Source: Hoplostethus atlanticus
Lineage: Eukaryota; Chordata; Actinopteri; Trachichthyiformes; Trachichthyidae
Assembly (NCBI GenBank): GCA_034670405.1
Contig: JAXDDX010000071.1
Coordinates: forward strand, 378,001-442,000
Direction: 5' to 3'
Length of the DNA stretch: 64,000 nucleotides
In this document: positions 32,246-41,935 of the stretch, piece by piece
Layout: each line of letters starts with the position of its first letter
How positions within the stretch are numbered: the first letter of the stretch is position 1
Program-made: the position numbers and the translations under genes
The notes under the pieces: model-generated
What the model saw: only the letters and a program-made list of their open reading frames with translations
Database searches by the model: none
What the model was told of the DNA's origin: nothing

Positions 32246-32669
32246 CTTGAATAAGTATTAACACTTTAGAAGAACTGCATGATCTAATCCCATATAAACG
32301 GATGTTCTAGTGTTACGTTGTTGTTTTGTTAGGCAGTTCCAATCTTAAAGAAGACACTGGGAGCCAGTCAGCCAGACCATTTATTCATCTATTAATTCTT
32401 TCTGAATGAACCCCTCACTTTAACAATGTCACCCTGAGTTAATCTGACTGTCTCGTCCCTTTTAATTCCCTAAACTCACTTTTAACCCCATGCATTGTGT
32501 ATGCTTTTAAACCATTTAAATACCAGTATTTTGGAGTAATTGTCTGATAACATTAGAAAGGTTATGGGCTGACTTCACTGGACGTTGAGATTTTCAATTT
32601 AAATTGATCAAACACTGGAAATGCTATGTCCTCAGGAGACGAGAGACAAGTAGTAGTATTCTCTCATTA
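32246..32669. other. Intergenic, nothing recognised
   Basis: AT-rich sequence without coding features between two mobile-element fragments. Confidence 0.4.
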
Positions 32670-33310
32670 GTTCAAGTTCAAGTAGTTTATTTGTCACATA
32701 CACACACGAGGTGTGCAGTGAAATGTAAAAGTGGCAATGCTCAACAGAAATGTGCAAGAACAAAATAACAGGTTCACACTATTTACAATAAAAAACCAAC
32801 ACAATATTTACAATATCACAGTAAGAGCTCTATATAAAAAACAACACAATATTTACAGTAAGAGCACTTTGGAAATAAAAATATAGTAAAAAAAGGGAAA
32901 TCGTATGTATGTAATATAATATCAATTATGTGTAGTCTTTACCTAAGTGTGTGTGTGTGCATAAGAGGGGCAGTGTGTGTGTCTTGGTGGGGGCCCTGGT
33001 GAGGTCGGAGTTCACAGTCCTGATGGCCTGAGGAAAGAAACTCCGTCTCAGTCTCTCTGTTTTGGCAGCGTGACTACGGAGGCGCTTGCCTGACCGCAGC
33101 AGCTGAAACAGTCCGTTGTTGGGGTGGTGAGGATCCTTCATGATCCTGCAGGCTCTGGTTCTGCACCTCCTGGTGTACAAGTCCTGCAGGGTGGGGAGTG
33201 TAGTTCCAATAGTGCATTCAGCCGAACGCACTACTCTCTGCAGAGCCTTCCTGTCCTGAGCGGAGCTGTTGCCAAACCTCTCCAAAAGGGTCCAGCTGCA
33301 GACCTCCACT
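32670..33310 (-). mobile_element. LINE 3' end with ORF2 C-terminus
   Basis: The minus-strand frame 33309-32926 reads LERFGNSSAQDRKALQRVV, IMKDPHHPNNGLFQLLRSGK and LRRSFFPQAIRTVN. This is the conserved C-terminal motif of many fish ORF2 proteins (DPSHPLHNLFQLLPSGRR, NSFFPQAI). The 3' UTR follows down to GACAAATAAACTACTTGAAC at about 32675. It is 5'-truncated, as is usual for LINE insertions. The clade (L2 or Rex1-like) is uncertain. Confidence 0.75.
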
Positions 33311-33715
33311 CACATCACCCTACCTCCACTCTCATCACCCTAGTTCTGTGAGCCAATGGGGTTTGAGACCTCCACTCACAGTACCCTTCTGTGAGCCAAT
33401 GGTGAGCCAATGGGGGTTGAGCATGAGTAGTGGGGTGGTTGAGCATGAGTAGTGGGGTTGGTTGAGCATTAGTGGGGTTCCGTTGTATGAAGTACTTTCA
33501 CTTATTTCACCTTAGCAGTCCACCAAAATCTGTTTCTGAACAATTTTGAGGCGAGAAATAAGCTATCCAGTTGCTGAATCTTCACTCATATTAGATCTAC
33601 AAGGCCTAATTTAAAAGTTTGTTCCGACTTTCGTAAGTCAACGGCACTACTGCACTGCCGGTTGCCACCGCTTTCATCTATCTATCTATCACACACATAC
33701 ACACCCTAGTTCTGT
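33311..33715. other. Short repeats before the duplicated block
   Basis: It contains two ACTCACATCACCCTA-like units, two GAGCATGAGTAGTGGGGT units and a short (ATCT)n run at about 33676-33690. The phrase ACCCTAGTTCTGTGA occurs at about 33339 and again at 33702, right at the duplication junction. Confidence 0.55.
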
Positions 33716-36449
33716 GACCACACTGCTGAAACAGAAATGCAAGAAGGTCCGATTGATCTTTGCCAAGACAAAGGGTGAACAGAAAGATGGCCACCCATTC
33801 ATTTAAACTCAAGTTGCTCACACAGCGCATACAAGTTTTTTATTTTCTTGGCTTGCTTCCGTGTTGTGTGGCCAGTGGAGCATGCGCATTAGTGTCTTAG
33901 TGTCTACGCACTGCCGCCAGTAGTAGCGTGCCCACGTCATCAGGTGAACAGGTCGGGCGCGAGGGAGCCTGCCGGCAAGAATGGCCAGTCTGGTAAGAGC
34001 AGGAGTAGAGAACCTGAGCTTAGAGCTGCTTTGCCTGGATAGTTTTGTGTTGCACGTCTTATGGGGAAATGTACTCATGAAGCCAGGATACTTCAGACAA
34101 AATATTAAAATGAGGTATTCTATTGCACTTTGTTTGCACAGATTTTTTTTTGTCACCAGTGGTGAATTTATACACAAATGTCATATGTAGCTGTGACACA
34201 CTACAAACATTTATGTATGACATTGTTTGACTGTTAAAATGTTCCTATATGAGTGTCTGTTCCTCTTGTGAAGGAAAAAATAACCTCATTCAGGTGCCCC
34301 CCCCCCGGTCGAAGGTCATGGGTCTTCCAGCAGGACAAGAACCCAAAACACATCCAAAAGCACCCAGGAATGGTACATTGGACTGTTCTGGAGCGGCCAA
34401 AGAGGAGTCCTGAACTCATATCCCATTGAGAACCAATGGCGAGTTGGTCAAAGGAATCCTTCAAACATTGAAGAAGTGGAGGGGGTTGTAGTTGAAGAGT
34501 GGGAGAAACTGCCAGCATAAAAGCACAGAAAGCTTATTGATGGTTACAAGAAACGTTTGGAAGCATCGTCATTACCAAAGCCTGTACAATTAAATATTAG
34601 AGAAGGTGCCAACAATCATGGCCACTTTTGTATTCTTATTGTTTGATCATGTGCTGTTAAATAAAACAGCCGAACGTGTGAAGACTGAAAGTTGTTTCAA
34701 TTTCCAAATATTTCAAGATGATAAAATGCAAGGCTGCCAATAATCTTGGCCAGAACTGTACGTCTGTCAGGACTGTACAACAATATGTTCCCATTCTTTG
34801 TTTGTGCAATTTCCAAACTTATCAAGGCCTGGAAATTATGAAAATCTTTTTTTCAAACATTTCCAGACCTGGGTAGGAATCCTGCACAAAGCAAACAAGG
34901 CCACTGTACTTCGTTTTCCAGGTTTATTAAACTCAAGATAAATACAAAATAAATTCACATGGATCACAGATCGCTGGGACCAACATCAGGTTTTCATCAC
35001 AGAGAAAAAAGCAACAAAAGGAGAGCTGGAGATCAGAAGTTCAACCACTCTGTCATGTAGATACAGTTGGATGGAGAGATTTCTCCTCCTTCTTGACAGT
35101 CGTCAAATACCTGTGGAGAAAAGAGGAAAGATCCCATATTACAGAGGGTTCAGATTTAGTCTGTAATGCTTCACACTACCAGATAATCCTTGCTGATCTC
35201 CTCTAGTGCATTTCCACCTTAAGCAGGTGAATTAGAGGAGCTTGAGTTGTCAGCCAATCAGGGTCCAGCATTGTGAGGACTTAAGTCTTCACATTCATTC
35301 AATGTAACTAATTCAGTTGAACTTTTAATAGTACATTTGAAAACAAAATCATGAAAAACAAATAATATGGAACCTTTAATATTCAATTTACCTCAACACA
35401 AGTTTACTTGTGCAAGGCACCAACACTGCTGGATTTAGGATTTGATAGACTGATACTAGTGTTGTAATTGGACAAAATATAATAAAATGTCAAAAATGAT
35501 CTTGTAATTGTATTAACTGACATGAATATATGTAATACATTATGAAAGAAACCAGCACTTGTTGCATAAGAAGGGGTGTGGCGATGTGTAACAAGCCATG
35601 TTGAGGTGTCCTTGAGCAAGACCTTGAACCCCTCATCCTGGAGAAGTCAAGAGCAATACTTACCGGGCAAATGCCGCAGGGAGCCTTGACCAGACCGGTG
35701 GGCAGGATGATGGGGTTGACGCCACGGTAAAGCTTCATCTGGCCGTCCACGCTGCCCACTGTGCCCTCCTTGGCGGCGATGATGGTCATCTCCACCGTGC
35801 CGTCGTAGATCAGTGTGTTCAGGATGGTTTCGATGTCCTCCATGGACGGGTCCACCTGGAAGCCAAGGAGAGCAAACATCATTTATGATTTCATTTTCTT
35901 CACTACTTCAATATCCATGTTATCCATGTATCCTATTGTGTCATTCGGAATTGGTTTCTCATCTCCTAGCAAACATTTTTATATATGTGGCATTTGGAAC
36001 CCTAATGTCTTTCTGGGTCTAGACCAAGTTAAAACCAAGACCAGAGTCCTATTCAAGACTGAGACCAAAATAGGCAGCAAACAGTGTACATATCTCTCCA
36101 AAAGTAAATGTAATTATTAAGGAGTTTCTTAAGGATCTAGAGAGATGGAGGTCCATCTGCAGGAGCTCCGCACTAAACCCTTCAACATCCAACTAAATGC
36201 ACCGAGGTTTGAGGACCATTACTATATACAGGTGTAAATAAAACAAATGTATCCATTTTTATATGGGCAGGAAAAAGTCAACGGAAAAAGTAAACATCCT
36301 GTAGTGGTGAAACAAAGCCATAATAGGCATGAGACCGGACTCAGGATGGAGACTGGACTCTGGTACTACATCCCTGGTAATGTCTAACTGAAAGTCACCT
36401 TGCTGATGCCCAGTTCACAGATGTACTTCCAGACTTCGTATGATGTGGC
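33716..36449. repeat. Segmental duplication, copy A (copy B at 52579-55308)
   Basis: These 2734 bp match 52579-55308 (2730 bp) in direct orientation with only scattered differences, by eye roughly 98-99 per cent identical. The copy begins inside a Tc1 transposase reading frame and ends inside polr3f exon 7. Copy B has intact polr3f beyond the right junction and more Tc1 sequence beyond the left one, so copy A is the derived copy. Past 36449 the sequence (TCAATCTACTCCG) is unrelated to polr3f. Confidence 0.92.
35033..36449 (-). pseudogene. Partial polr3f duplicate (end of exon 7, exon 8, exon 9)
   Basis: Minus-strand pieces at 36449-36399 (last 17 codons of exon 7), 35855-35664 (exon 8) and 35110-35033 (exon 9 with stop) match functional polr3f. 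The splice sites and frame are kept, with three amino-acid changes in about 106 residues (H to Y, L to P in VDLSMEDI, K to T in YDGKVEMT). The first six exons and the promoter are absent, so a working subunit cannot be made. The 3' UTR and its AATAAA are copied as well. Recent origin is inferred from the low divergence. Confidence 0.88.
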
Positions 36450-38350
36450 TCAATCTACTCCGTTACTCCTCGGTTCCTTTCTCATCATTTACTTTCATTG
36501 TATAAAACACTGCATGTAAAGCATTGGAGTCGATGTCTCAGCATCAACTACTTGACTGTATTTCTTACTTTGACCAAAGAAAATTAAAATCTTTTGGTTC
36601 CTTCATGTCTTCTCGTGTTTCAATGCTGTGTCGTCATCATTGGTTCGTATAAAGGAGGCGTGGTTTTGTCTGAGCGCATGGACAGTAATGCATAAGCTAC
36701 AATTAGAATAAGATGGCTTTTATTATTCATACGTTTATATACGTTATACGTTTAATCTACAAGATCTTCATCAGAGCATATGCACAACCTTGGTAAATAG
36801 TAAATTGCATGGATCGAGTTGTGTAGAAGATCTTTTTCACTGTGGATTCAACTGGCACTGCAGAACTTTACCAAAGACTCTCAGCCGAGTGAGTGGTAGA
36901 CACATGGCACGCCAGCAGAACATGCAATAAAGTGACGCTTGAAAAACGTAGACAGCGGCATCCTGGAGGCCAGGTGGATCAGGTGTGAGCCACATAACCA
37001 TGATGTGTTGGGTTCTTGATGTCATCCCTCAATCCCCCCTGGCCCTCTCTCCTACCAACTATCCAATGAAGGCAAAAATGGCCAGAAGATAATCTTAAAA
37101 CAAAAATAGAACCTTTTTCACACAAAATAAGAATGCCTCTTTTTTTACCTCTGACTCCAATGAGCATCTGAAGCATAAAGCAAGGATACGCTCTGCCCCC
37201 GCCCCCCCCCAACCTGCAAGATCCATTAAAGTATTAGGCCTAGTGGAGATTTAGGTTCAATGTATGTTATGCATCTTCTGTTTAATGCTCAAAGAAATGT
37301 ACAGAAATATCATTGAAAAAAAACACATTGTATGAATAACACTGAGCTATAGGAGGCTTAGCATGAGCGCTTCTATCTGTAACAGTTATTATCTAATCTA
37401 TTGTCACCCATAAGTCATTATTTTGTTGTTGATGTTTCCAGACAATGGACATGAGCCAGAAAAGGTTTGACAGCTTAAATGGGAGGAAAGCAGTCCAACC
37501 TGTCCCTCCATGCATTCAACCCCATGAACTAAACTCAGTCACTGTGAAGAGGACCTGCTCTGCCTGACAGATGCAACATACCATCTACACTACGTAGATG
37601 CAATGTTGGTTTACGTGTCAGTGAGAGTTCAGATCAGTATTAGATTAGATCAGTAAAAAGACATTTCACTCTGAGAAGACAAAACTTCTTATCGACAAGT
37701 CCTTGAAGGAAACGCTGAAATAGGCTACCTCAAATTTAAAAAAGTACTTAAAATATTAGACATATGTAATATCTAATGATGGTAAATATCATTAAAGGTG
37801 GTCATTCTCCTGATGAATCAACCTGTGTGATTATATAACCACAAAAGGCTGCGATTTAATTAAATAGAAAATGTATGTGTGTGAACATGACAACCTACTC
37901 TCTGTTTGTGTGTAGTCTGCTACGCCCATAATAAAGAGATGACCAACCAATGTACTACTTGGCAGTTGCTATCCCAGAGCTTTACAACAAAACCCAGTTT
38001 CATTTTTAGAAGAGGTTTGTCCTTTGTCCTTGTTTGTTTGGGCATTCAAAATGTCTTATTTAATTATAATTATAATTATTTATTGTTCTATTTTTTTAGT
38101 TGTACTATTGAGAAAACCTAACAAGTTTGCAGAAATGCCTTTATTTTGAAAAAGATGTTTTTTGTTATTATTTATTTAATTTTGAAGTTAAGTTATTTTG
38201 AAATCAGTACTGTACAGTTTTGGGTTTGGTATTTTTTATGCTAGTTTAAGTTTGTATGTTTGAGTTGAGAGATATACATTTCAAAATGATCAGTAATCTG
38301 CATTTTCCTTGATAACCAAGCAAGTAGACTCATGATACCATTTGTTTATT
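36450..38350. other. Intergenic, nothing recognised
   Basis: No conserved coding exon on either strand. The stretch is AT-rich with short A and T runs. Minus-strand frames at 36837-37212 have no recognisable domain. Confidence 0.45.
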
Positions 38351-38354
38351 ATAT

Positions 38355-38425
38355 CGCAATCGCAAATTGCAATATTGTCCACAATAATCGCAATATGACT
38401 TTTTCACCAAATCGTGCAGCACTAG
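38355..38425. mobile_element. hAT-type end (CAATATTGTCCACAATAATCGC)
   Basis: ATATCGCAATCGCAAATTGC, then AATAATCGCAATATGACTTT and AAATCGTGCAGCACTAGTA, read on the minus strand as the common fish terminus TAGTGCTGCACGATTTGG. Only one end is present. Confidence 0.6.
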
Positions 38426-38597
38426 TATAATGTATATTTGTCATTTCAGTCACTCCAGTATGTTTTAAGTATTTCACGACACAACGGTTCAGGAGTTATA
38501 GTTTGTCTTCTAAATGCAGCAGCAGCTCTCAGTGTTCTCCCAGGAACAATGTCAGCACAAGGACCCCATGCTGCTGTCTATTGTAATGACGGGGTTA

Positions 38598-39310
38598 GAG
38601 AGTGGTGCAGGGATGACGTATTTTTGTAGCCAACCCGGAAGTTAGCATCGCCCTGGTTCCCTCCACAAAAAGCCAATGGGATTTTTGGATCGGATTTTGG
38701 ATTATGGCAGAAAATAAACTCTGTGGAAAACAAAAGTTTATGATAGTTACACATTTTTGTTCAGCAAGATAATCTTCAATCACAAATGAACACCACTTTA
38801 TGATTTATGAAGCGTAAATGCAATCGCCAGAAGTAAAAAGCTAACGTTAGGCTATAAGCGAACTACACCACGGTCACATGACTTCAATGTCACCACCACT
38901 AAAAATACTATAAACTGATAAATCTACAAGTTGGAAAGTTTGAGTTAGAATAGTTATAGAAAAGCGCGAGTAGAAACACAACTAGAGGCTGTAAAGGAGG
39001 ACTAGTGAGTAGATGAGTTACCGTGTTCGGCGTGATGCGTTTAATGTCCCCGACAACCTCTGTAGTCTCATTTAGCCAAGGCAACCGCCTTTTTTAAGAC
39101 ACGTAAAAGCTTCAAAATTCACGAGTGGGGTATTTACTGACGTATTTTATGTCGTAGAACAAAACGTGAAAACCTCTTAAGCTTGTGTTAACCACAGACC
39201 TTATTTCGGGCATCTAACCAAAAACCCTTTCAAAAAACTGAGGCGAGGAAACCGGAAGTGGAAAATGCTAACTCATGTCTTGGTTTAGGACTCATTCCTG
39301 CACCATTCTA
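38598..39310. mobile_element. MITE with GTGGTGCAGGGATGA ends
   Basis: The left end is AGAGTGGTGCAGGGATGACG. The right end, TCATTCCTGCACCATTCT, is its inverse with a few mismatches. The interior contains GTAGCCAACCCGGAAGTTAGC and CCGGAAGTGGAAAATGC. A shorter deletion copy lies at 60152-60276. No coding capacity is seen. Confidence 0.7.
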
Positions 39311-39689
39311 TTTTCAACAAATGCATCCCGTTTACAGTAACCACGGTGTGTTCTGAACAAAGAGTACAGTGTTGTGAACTCAGTGAGGAGAGGCAGCTAA
39401 ACCAGTCTGACTCGCAAATCATACCATGACTTGTTTATTATCATTACTCAATAAAAGCTTCACTAATCCCTGTGGGGAGCTTCATGCATGGTGTCATGCA
39501 ACCACAACTTCCCCCTTTCCATGTGCTATGCTGTTCTAAATCTCTTCCCATATATTTCAACAGCAATAGTAAGAACTGGTGATAGAACTTTAAAAGGACT
39601 TGTATATGATTTTGAGTCATTTGTACTCATTGACAGGCCTACAACATGTAAGTGTACGACTGAACACGAGTTAGGCCCCGCTGAAAAAA
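39311..39689. other. Intergenic, nothing recognised
   Basis: No recognisable coding or repeat structure apart from an AATAAA at about 39450. Confidence 0.4.
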
Positions 39690-40090
39690 CAGCCCAGACC
39701 AAACGTGCTGGTTTAGCTGGTGACCAGTTCAGAATACAGTTTGAGGGCTTTTATCCTGGTCTACCAGCATCAGACCATCTCTGCCAGCTAAGACCAGCAG
39801 ATGACCAGCGGAAAACCAGCGGAAGACCAGCAGTAGACCAGCGGAAGACCAGCAGTAGACCAGCGGAAGACCAGTGGTAGACCAGCAGTAGACCAGTGGA
39901 AGACCAGCAGTAGACCAGCAGTAGACTAGCAGAAGACCATCAGGAGACTAGTGGAAGACCAGCAGAAGACCAGCGGAAGACCAGCGGAAGACCAGCGGAA
40001 GACCAGCAGTAGACCAGCAGTAGACCATCAGGAGACCAGCCATCAAGAACCAGCCCAGACCATCAACCAGCTTTAGCTGTTCTAGGCTGG
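39690..40090. repeat. Degenerate (GACCAGCAGTA)n minisatellite within a palindromic repeat
   Basis: About 250 bp of 11- to 12-bp units such as AGACCAGCAGT and AGACCAGCGGA. It is bounded by GTGCTGGTTTAGCTGGTGACC on the left and AACCAGCTTTAGCTG plus TAGGCTGGT on the right. The flanking inverse motifs suggest expansion inside a GCTGGT-type interspersed element. Confidence 0.75.
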
Positions 40091-40132
40091 TGCATGTATG
40101 TGAAATAAATATTGAAACCATGGATGTGTTCT

Positions 40133-40332
40133 GTATGTTCTTTATGTTCTGTATGTTCTGTATGTTCTTTATGTTCTTTATGTTCTGTATGTTCTTTATG
40201 TTCTGTATGTTCTGTATGTTCTTTATGTTCTGTATGTTCTTTATGTTCTGTATGTTCTGTATGTTCTGTATGGTCTTTATGTTCTGTATGTTCTTTATGT
40301 TCTGTATGTTCTTTATGTTCTGTATGTTCTTC
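40133..40332. repeat. 10-bp minisatellite (TATGTTCTGT / TATGTTCTTT)
   Basis: About twenty units alternating TATGTTCTGT and TATGTTCTTT. Open frames over it on both strands (one reading EHTEHK repeats on the minus strand) are products of the repeat. Confidence 0.92.
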
Positions 40333-41060
40333 TTTTAGAAAACGTTGGAGCAACAAATGTTTTCTATCTAAGGTGATGTGGTGTAACAGTAGCAGGTGGA
40401 GAGCCACTCCTGCATGCTGAACATCACGTTGCCTCAAAGAAGGAAACAGGCTTTTCTTCTTGCATTTTTGCATTGTGACAGCTCTGGGTTTTCCTCCCTG
40501 GAGTATGCAAGTGTGACACAGCAAAAGTAGACTAGCTAAACTAGTTCAAATTGACATTTAAATCCTATGCATACAATTTTAGTTTGAAACCAGACTCACC
40601 ACCAGTCCAGGTGCTCTTGTGCAAGGCACCTCTGTGGTCCACTGAAGCTGCTCAGGAGCCGACAGTGAAGGCCTGGGCAGCAGCGAGGTACCGGTTTGTC
40701 AGCGTATGACTGTGAAGCACAGTGGATAAAGCTTAGGAACAAGCATATATCCACTACAAGCATACACGTGACTTGGACCAGTGTTCACAAACACTTAAAA
40801 GTGAAAATGAAATGTAAAAGTCTTTAGCTGCCACACAGTCCTGATTAGGAGCTTGGTCATTACGTTTGGAAATAATAAAACAAACCCAACTGCGAATCTC
40901 ATGTTCATGTCTGAGGGGGCGGGGCTTTTATACTGTCGTGTGATCTTAAAGAATCATCTCATAATCTCTCCACATACTTGACATTGTATTCTCATACGTG
41001 TCACGGTTCCTTGTTCCTTGAAGGAAATAGTTTAAACAAACCACACCAGGTTGCTCCATA
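40333..41060. other. Upstream flank of the lysozyme-like gene, with SINE-like piece
   Basis: At about 40610-40750 there is GCTCTTGTGCAAGGCACCTC and AAGCACAGTGGATAAAGC, which look like pieces of a degraded SINE. No other gene is seen. Confidence 0.4.
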
Positions 41061-41072
41061 GTGTTGAGTCTC

Positions 41073-41080
41073 TATATATA
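41073..41080 (+). promoter_or_regulatory. TATA box of the lysozyme-like gene
   Basis: CTCTATATATACGCG is followed about 30 bases later by CACACAAAGCAGCAAGCTG, a plausible transcription start. A noncoding first exon probably spans about 41105-41146 and ends at the donor GGTCTG/GTAAGA. It would be joined to the coding exon through the acceptor GTGGTCTAG just before 41931. This is inferred from signals only. Confidence 0.5.
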
Positions 41081-41394
41081 CGCGCTGAAGTGTTCCTCTG
41101 CACACAAAGCAGCAAGCTGTCATCAGGCAACACTCAGCAAGGTCTGGTAAGAAACTGATTTAGTGTCAGTGATGTTTGTTAGTGCTCTTCTATATCACAG
41201 CAAACGGTTTTGATATTTAAGATTATTATTGGCAGTAACAGTAGTATTTTAAATACTTTTACTCCTCACCTGTAATTACCAGATATTATATACACACTAA
41301 GTTTGGTCTGAAAAAAATATTGATATTGCTCTGGCAATTTGTCTCAGCCTTTCAATCAAATCCATTAGGTTGTGTTTGCAATGTATTATTATCA

Positions 41395-41490
41395 TCGTTT
41401 GGCCCGGACAGGGTCGTGGGTTCGATCCCCACATAGTGTCAACTATCACCTTTGTAAGTCACTTTGGATAAAGGCGTTTGCTAAATGACT
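41395..41490 (+). mobile_element. Short tRNA-derived SINE fragment
   Basis: GTCGTGGGTTCGATCCCCAC is a clear tRNA B-box. It is followed by AAGTCACTTTGGATAAAGGC and GTTTGCTAAATGACTGTAAT, the usual fish SINE tail. The fragment lies in the presumed 5' intron of the lysozyme-like gene. Confidence 0.7.
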
Positions 41491-41935
41491 GTAATTTAAT
41501 TATTGAGTAACAACCCGAGATATCACAGTAATATTATATTACAGTACACACTCCCTCACACACTCATGATGGTAGCCATCATGAAAAAAGCGTTGTTTTT
41601 TTGTAGTTAATACAGTTTTAAGTACAACCCATTAAAATAGTTGGTCTTTTGGCACATTTGGGACATTTTACAATTGCAAACAACTGCTTCAGCCAGAATC
41701 TCAGGCCCACAGCTATGCTACATTTATGACCTGACATTGTACCTTATAAAGCCTTAAACCAATGTATATATATAATACAGCCGTAAAACATGTCTGCTCC
41801 CATTCAGACACAAGAATCATCACATCTTTACAATTCCCTGACCTGGATAACGTACATCTCACAGAATCAAGGAAATTAATTATTCTTCCTAAATGTGTGA
41901 CCACGCGGTTCATTCTGTGTTGTGGTCTAGATATC

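Noticed and set aside
33981-34190. 69-codon frame MASLVRAGVENLSLELLCLD as a possible gene (also at 52844)
   Set aside because: It has no domain match and is part of the duplicated chimeric Tc1 block. The first few codons may be a captured exon but the rest looks like intron.
40063-40524. 153-codon minus-strand frame with EHTEHK repeats and overlapping plus-strand frames
   Set aside because: They are products of the 10-bp TATGTTCTGT minisatellite inside egln1-unrelated intergenic sequence.
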